A DNA stretch of 64,000 nt from Epiperipatus broadwayi (Eukaryota > Onychophora > Udeonychophora > Euonychophora > Peripatidae): contig JAQFVV010006245.1 in assembly GCA_028023455.1 (NCBI GenBank), forward strand, positions 6,443,276-6,507,275, in the 5' to 3' direction. The notes below the pieces were generated by a model. It did not search any database. It was given only the letters and a program-made list of their open reading frames with translations, and was not told where the DNA came from. Position 1 is the first letter of the stretch; each line of letters starts with the position of its first letter. The translations under genes and the position numbers were made by a program. Shown here piece by piece: positions 57,962 to 64,000 of this stretch.

Positions 57962-59590
57962 TTCGTACCCCTTCCATTGACTAAAAAAAAAGAAATGTAT
58001 AATAAAGCATATAAGTAAAGATCTTTCTGTTTCTTTTCTTTTAATAAAAAAAGAATTAAATAGAATCTTTAATAGTTAAAAATCACATGACTTTTTCCAA
58101 TAACTAAAATTTAATGGGAACCTTGCATTATTTCTTTAAAAAAGGGGGGGCGGGTGCGCTTTCTGCGTTTTGCTTTCTCTCTTTTCTTTTTAAAAAACAT
58201 ATACTTAAAAAACAACAACTTAATTATAGAAATATAATTATGATCAATTTTAGTGAGGTATTTTCACTTAAATTAATAAGAATCACCATTGCCATTATAC
58301 GTATTAACCCAAAAACCAATTAAAAGTTTTAAAAAAGAATATGTATATATTATTGACGTGACGTACTTATACAATTTCAAACATATATATAAAACATAAA
58401 TCTTGATTTATTTTTACAAATTACAAATAGGTTTTAATTAAGGTGATAGTTACTGGTAACCAAAGTGTGTGCGTCTAAATAGGTTGATTTGATATTGCTA
58501 GCAGGTCTTCTCGGTATTTTCATGTTTATTTCACGTTACTGAGTTTGGGTGTTCATTAATACAGAGGCAGGCATTGGTCGGGCATATTTTGTTTCTCCAG
58601 CTGGTTCACATTTCTACGACTCTGGTCTCAGGAATGGACGGGAGAGTGAAGGCAAAGAAATCTACTCACATATTTTTGCCGAGTAGCACATTTCTGGATT
58701 CATATAAATATAGAGAGCAAATTTCCTACAGCTCCAAGTAACAGCAACAAGCAGGATTTCCAATCAAATTTCTTCTTTGTAATAATTTTTCAGGAAACTT
58801 CTAGAAAAGAAGTCTTTACCCAAAAAGTCCTTTCGCAAGAGCTTCTGCAGGCGTAAGAGGGGGAACAAAAGAAAAGTTCTTTATTTATACCTTTTTTTCC
58901 AATTATTAATTATACTACTTATTAGTAGCAAAAAATGCCCATTGCTTCAAATTTTTCCATTATCTATATTTTATCTAATTAAATTTTTTTATAAATTAAA
59001 TTCTTTTCTTAATGGATTCTATTTATTAAGAAATTACATTATCTATTACTGCCATCATATATCTCAAAATAGTTACAAATAAAATTTTAAATTTTCTTTT
59101 TATTTCATTAACTTTTTTTAAATAATTTCTTTCTTCAACTTATATAACTATTTGTGCAGGTCATCATTTATTTTTTAAAAAAAAACCACATTCACTTATG
59201 GTCTTAGCTAGTACACAGTGAATGGTGAAGCCAGCATATATATATATGCACAGCTTCAATAAGTTTACCCAAACAAATATTTACTATTGTTTTTTAGTAC
59301 AAAATGTATATTATAAAGACTATGTATTGTTTCTAAAAATAAAATCTTTTCTATCATCTTTGGAACTTTCATTTTCATTTATCTTAATGTCTTCATTTAT
59401 TAGATTAGTTAAGACCTGAGTTATCGTAAGTCTTTTATACCAGTGATCATCTCCCTCTACTAATTGTAACAACTGCATTATGTATTTATGCTAGCATATT
59501 TCCATTCTTTAATTACAAGCATAGTAATTCAAACTCCAATCATTTTTTTGTCTATTTCTGTATACAAAAGCTCTCCACATTGAAAAAGTA
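57962..59590. other. AT-rich sequence with a CpG-bearing patch (58440-58870)
   Basis: Within 58440-58870 several CpGs and a plausible acceptor TTTTTCAG|GAAAC (58793) precede a 58-nt open stretch and GTAAGAG (58853). This could be an isolated exon, but I recognise no protein and cannot link it. The rest is AT-rich. Confidence 0.35.
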
Positions 59591-59599
59591 ATAAAGGCA

Positions 59600-61300
59600 A
59601 ATTTACAAACTAGTTAAGTCCTTAGGTGAAATTCTGCTTGAGGTAGGACAGTCAATGACTTGCATTGGAACTGAATTTAGGACAGAAATCTCCCTCAACA
59701 AAGGATTGTATGCTTGGGTTGTCCTAATTAAAGATATCTGATTGCTATAAATATCAAAGTGAGAAATAATGATTGCATAACTTTATGAATTGCTCATTAA
59801 AATAAGTATTTTTAATATCAATAATTATAATGAAAAGCCAGAAAGTAATCTTGATAATAAAGATAATGAGTAAATTTGCTTAATGTGAACTTTTCAACTT
59901 TTACATATAGAACAGTATTTATAGCTACAGCTGTTGAGATTATGTTGATATTACTGCTCTTAGTGAAATCAATGATTCAGAGAAAATTTATTTGAACAGA
60001 TAGATGATGATTTGTTTTTAGTTTCTTTTTTGGAAAGGCAAATCATCGAGTAAATGAGTATACGGAGTTGAATTTTCTAGGTTGTATAATTTGATATTTT
60101 AGATTCTTAGAATTCCTACATACATCAATATAAGGCTAATGAAATTAAAAACTATTTTAAATTTCTTGTTGGATAGGATGATCACATCAATACCATTATT
60201 AGATGCATTTTGTTTTTTAAGAGACTTTATTGCACAAGTTGGCAGAAACAGCAAATTATGGCTAAAATTTTTGGAAATATGGTATTAGCCTCTATGAATT
60301 TGAATATTCTATTGTTACTGGAGTAACTATTAATAAAAACTTCGTTAAAATGGGAAAATCATTATAAAAATATTTGGATTTATATATCATCAAAACAATG
60401 GTATGTTATAGAGCCAGAATTTAAAGATATTATCATCATTAAACAGAACAAAAAAATGAATATTCTTCAAGATTAAAAAGTTACTTTAAAGCATATCTCC
60501 TATTCCAAATTTATTTGTAAAAAATGTGATGAGATTTTTAGATATATCTATGACTTGTATTAAATTTCATATTTATTAAAACATTAAATCTTCCAATTAT
60601 TATTTTCAAGATTGTCATATTACTGAGGCATGATACAATAAGTCTGTTCTTGGATTTACTAGAAAGAATCCTGAATGTTGTTCGGCAATGATAATACTAT
60701 TAATGATTTGATTAAAAGATAATGTGGAATTCTTTACTTTTCAGAAAATAAATGAATATAGATATTTGTAAGCAATATGGTATTTAAAAGCAGAAAAACT
60801 ACAATGGATAAGATATGATCATTTACTGATTATGGTTGCATTAGATTTTTTTTTTACATTGGGAGTAATATAGTCAAGAAAAAAATGATATCCCTAAAGA
60901 ATCATCACATGGTCTCTTTATACAATAATGGTGATATTTCTAATATGCAATTAGATTTTTGATTATTTTTTCAATAACAAAATAAGAATTTAAATGATAA
61001 TTTTCAATGATAAAGCAATACTATTTATTAATTTAGATTTGAACAAAAATATCAGCTTAATAAAATTAAAATGATTATTGTAATTCTAAAAATAAAAAGT
61101 ATATAAGTCTTGAAAAAAATTCCTGGAAAAGTTTTAACTTATAATTCTAATTTTTTAGGAGTATACAATTAAGTTATGCTAACTCATTGTAAAAATATTT
61201 ATATTGATCAAATTTATTGTGAATTGACCATACCAAAGTGTTTCCATAAGATCCCAAGTTGAAAATTCATTTTATTTTCTTTAAATGAGACATCAACTAT
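59600..61300 (+). pseudogene. LINE relic: endonuclease and EN-RT linker
   Basis: LLDAFCFLRDFIAQVGRNSK and LWLKFLEIW (about 60195-60285) correspond to the L-G-D-F-N-A-(R/Q)-V-G-x-D...W endonuclease block with its Asp-Asn pair lost. LGFTRKNPE (about 60650) and AIWYLKAEKLQWIRYDH then LLIMVALDFF (60770-60850) match the W-W-x-x-K-A-x-E-L-Q-x-x-A-D...F-Y linker of craniofacial-type LINEs. Stops are everywhere. It may be the same broad family as 24180-24920. Confidence 0.65.
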
Positions 61301-61849
61301 AATTTGAACAAAAAAAAAGTTTTATAAAAAAAAAACTGAAGTGAATCAGATTCAATCAATAATAATAAATCTGTTAATATTTATTACTGTATTTTATTTT
61401 TTTAATTGGGAACGAATATTCCACTTGTCTCATTACATTCTTTTTTTATATATATATACTTGTTAAATTGAGTTATTTTGATATCTGTGATTTGCAAAGA
61501 ATATATCAATGGCTTATTATTTAATTCATTTTATACTTTTACAAAAAGGTTTATAATATCATATAAAGAAATCGATGACATGCACTAAAATTCCTTTGTG
61601 TCGCAAGTGAATGTGACCACATCTTTCATAATGCTTCATAAAATGTGTAATTTTCTTTCTCTCTCTCTAAACTTCATCATTATCATTATTAGATAATTGG
61701 GTTGTTTGTAGTAAATTTAGATTGCCCATATATGGGGTTGTTAATTTCTTCACCTAAAGTTACATTTTAAATTTGATTATCCCAGTGTGAGCAGATTATA
61801 TACATAAATTATATTTAATGTTTTCATGGTTATATGATGTAAATATAGT

Positions 61850-63420
61850 ATTTTTGGGGTTAAACCATGTATTCTTTTGTACTAATTCCCAATGTTTCGA
61901 CAAAATAACATTCATCATTATCAAAGTCAAATTCTTAAAAAAACATTAGATCTCAAGTAATAATAAGGTTGAGCATGAAGTAAAGAACAATCATTCATAT
62001 ATATTTGATAGTTGATTATTCATAATATGTGAATTAACGAAATGTTCATTTTTTTCGGTTTCACCATTAATTAATTTCAAGTTGATTTTAGAAGAAAAAG
62101 ATAAAATAAGTGGTCTCAACAAATGTGCAATACTTTGTGCTTCATCAGCTTTATTTAAACCACTCAGTCTTTTCAATATTTTAATAGACTCTCTAACCAC
62201 TCAGTCTTTTCAATATTTTAATAGACTCTCTTATGGTTTTAATTCATACTTTTCCAAATTACCAAGTATTTTAGCATTATCAAAATCAGGTTTATGACTA
62301 CTTTCTAAAAAATGTGAAGTAAAATCTGATGTATTTAACTTTTGATCGAAGGCATTTTTTGCTCTTTAATTCCGACATTAATCTATTGCATTCACCTACA
62401 TAGCTTTTTGGCACTGTGAACATGGAATTTCATAAACACTGTGGTATTCCAAAAATATTCTATGTTTAGGTTAATGAAAAAAAATCTTTTTTTTTTACTA
62501 GTGAAAAAAGTAATCTTTATGTTAAAATTAGTATTTTACTAATCTTATCAGTGACTCCTTTAATAAAAGATAAAATCACTCTATAACTAGTTGAGTTATC
62601 AATTTTATCCTCTTTTTTCTTTTTAGTATCAATGCTATGTAAAGCTTTATATATGACGTTTTTATTATAACTATTAGAAAGTAGAATATTTTTAATAAGT
62701 TGCATTCCTTGAGTAAGACAATCTATATCAGACAAACTGCAATCTCTCTTCCAAAATTTTTTTGCTACAGAAAATATTTGAGCAGAATGATGATGGGAAT
62801 TAAAATTAAGATACCTGTTTGTATGGGTATATTATCTGTAAACCAATATTGATAAAAAGCCGTCACATTTTCTTGCAATCAAAATATATATAAAAAAGAA
62901 AGTGTTTTGTTATTTTCAACTTCCTTGGTAAACTTAACATTAGGATACCAAACATTAAAAAAAAACAATATAAGAATCCAAAACATCAACACAATAAGAC
63001 CATATAACAAATGGACCATCCACATATCTGAGTCAAATAGAAAATTTCTTACTATTGCTTTTAATACTTAATTTTTTAAATTATTCTTTGAAGCGATCAG
63101 CAATTATGGAGGACAGGGGAGAGCCCATAGAAAGTATTTAATTTGTTTATACTTTTGAAAGTCATGAGCAAAAAAATGTATTTTCAAGGCAATGTTTAGC
63201 TAATGGAATTATTGTATTGAGCCATTATAGATAAAGCTTCGGCAACAGAAATACTAGTAAACATAGAAAAAAAATCAAAATGGACCAATATAAATCAGTT
63301 TTAGCTAGCTTTAAGTTTTTAATAACAAAATTTGAGTTGAATTTTTAATTCTTTTTTTTTTTTTTAATTCTTGATGGAATGTTATCTATCAATGGTTGTA
63401 ATTCAACTGTTGTACTTAAT
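61850..63420 (-). pseudogene. Penelope-like element: RT plus GIY-YIG, minus strand
   Basis: In order on the minus strand: PLIDNIPSRIK (about 63400), FSMFTSISVAEALSIMAQY (about 63265), FYGLSPVLHN corresponding to the M-G-S-P-L-S-P-V block (about 63135) and RYVDGPFVIW (about 63030), where the second catalytic Asp is Gly. These are followed by KFTKEVENNKTLSFL (about 62945), SDIDCLTQGMQLIKNILLSN (62735-62676), the GIY-YIG start VYEIPCSQCQK and YVGEC (about 62440-62390), and IRESIKILKRLSGLNKADEA (62200-62140). Frameshifts and stops make it inactive. Beyond the ORF, near 61900, GATGAATG...GTCGAAAC resembles a decayed hammerhead core of the tail. Confidence 0.88.
62158..62231. repeat. Perfect 37-bp tandem duplication in the Penelope ORF
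   Basis: The 37-bp unit beginning AACCACTCAGTCTTTTC is repeated exactly (62158-62194 and 62195-62231). Because 37 is not a multiple of three it shifts the reading frame of the minus-strand endonuclease C-terminus. The lack of differences indicates a recent event. Confidence 0.95.
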
Positions 63421-64000
63421 CATTTAGATTATAACAATAACATTTTAAATGTACTAAATGATGGCACTTATAAAAACATTATTAGAATCTCTGACAATCT
63501 TAGAAAAAAGGACTAAATGTCTTATCAAATGTTCTAGTACAGATGAGGATATAAAAATTAAAATTTCTTCAAGAGAAGGTTCTTTATTATATCCTAAATT
63601 TTATGGTTTGCATAAAATTCACAAACGTGGGGTAGCATCGTGGCATATTGCGTGTTCTATAGGTTCTCTCACATATACTTTGGCTTGAATTCAATGCTTA
63701 CAACCATTGACAGATAACATGCCATCATGAATTAAAATTGAACTCATTTTATTTCAATTATTAAAAATTTAAAACTAGCTAAAACTGCTTTATTGGTCAG
63801 CTTTGATGTTTGTTCTATATTTACTAGTATTTCTGTAAAAGAAATTTTATTATAATAGCTTAATACAATAATTTATCTGATTTTATTATTTCACTACCAA
63901 AATGTTGCCTTGAAAATAAATTTTTTATTCATAACTTTTAAAAGTATAAACAAATTAAAGGTTTTTCTATGGGTTCTCCACTGCCACCTGTAATTGTTGT
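63418..64000 (+). pseudogene. Penelope-like element, plus strand, N-terminal RT part; runs off the window
   Basis: It opens with NHLDYNNNILNVLNDGTYKN (63418-63475) and continues with CLIKCSSTDEDIKIKISS and PKFYGLHKIHKRGVASWHI, then CSIGSLTYTLA (to 63688): the fingers region of Penelope RTs (F-Y-G-L-P-K-I-H-K...S-S-I-G-S). After a frame break come ALLVSFDVCSIFTSISVKEI (about 63790-63850) and FSMGSPLPPVIV (to 64000). It is closely related to the minus-strand copy that ends at the same point, giving a head-to-head pair. The catalytic YxDD and endonuclease would lie beyond the window. Confidence 0.88.

Overview
This window looks like AT-rich nuclear DNA from an animal, probably an invertebrate. 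Exons are short and far apart (introns of about 16 kb), and the rest is filled with decayed transposable elements. The mix includes Penelope-like elements of two lineages, APE-type LINEs, piggyBac, hAT and pogo/Tigger-like DNA transposons, and tRNA-derived SINE-like pieces. This would suit an AT-rich arthropod (for example a chelicerate) or another invertebrate, but I cannot fix the phylum from the sequence alone. Nothing bacterial is present: no operons, rRNA or CRISPR.

Host genes. Three minus-strand exons (51185-51265, 34863-34887, 18803-18882) join in perfect phase into one continuous stretch of F-BAR domain. The stretch aligns without gaps to the FCHO1/FCHO2 (muniscin) endocytic proteins. 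The middle exon is a 25-nt microexon, and the two introns are 16,297 and 15,980 bp. Further left on the same strand, 7997-8105 is the first coding exon of a cationic amino-acid transporter (SLC7A/CAT family), ending in a phase-1 splice donor. A weaker plus-strand candidate first exon (48198-48251) and a minus-strand TATA box (48899-48906) lie in an unusually CpG-bearing block inside the first FCHO intron.

Mobile-element layout. 1-7490: two minus-strand copies of one LINE, a 500-bp hAT MITE and two palindromic foldback elements. 7571-7819: a small TIR repeat. 8636-8707: a tRNA-Ala-like sequence. 11718-13053: a compact Penelope-like element with inverted repeats and a 12-bp target duplication. 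14.8-15.3 and 21.8-23.5 kb: piggyBac transposase relics, the second split by a palindromic element. 20.0-20.8 kb: a Penelope endonuclease relic followed by a tRNA-like module, a hammerhead-like core and a 42-bp tandem repeat. 24.2-27.8 kb: two LINE relics in opposite orientation. 30.4-32.8 kb: a local duplication, a hAT element and an inverted dimer of the Penelope tail. 35.0-37.2 kb: repeats and a third hAT MITE. 40.5-42.1 kb: a large relative of the first hAT. 44.2-45.1 and 56.8-58.0 kb: two Tigger-like elements. 52.3 kb: a Penelope relic. 59.6-61.3 kb: a LINE relic. 61.9-64.0 kb: two Penelope-like copies head to head.

The most unusual signal is a family of foldback elements (1296-1515, 3701-4325, 22132-22327, and a diverged member at 18112-18460). 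Each intact copy has one unpaired head of 37-46 bp, two near-perfect inverted arms of copy-specific length (87, 268 and 67 bp), and a perfect 12-14 bp target-site duplication. The Penelope-like element at 11730-13041 has the same plan (37-bp head, inverted arms, 12-bp duplication). I therefore infer that the palindromes may be non-autonomous Penelope-type retroelements that fold back at variable points during reverse transcription.
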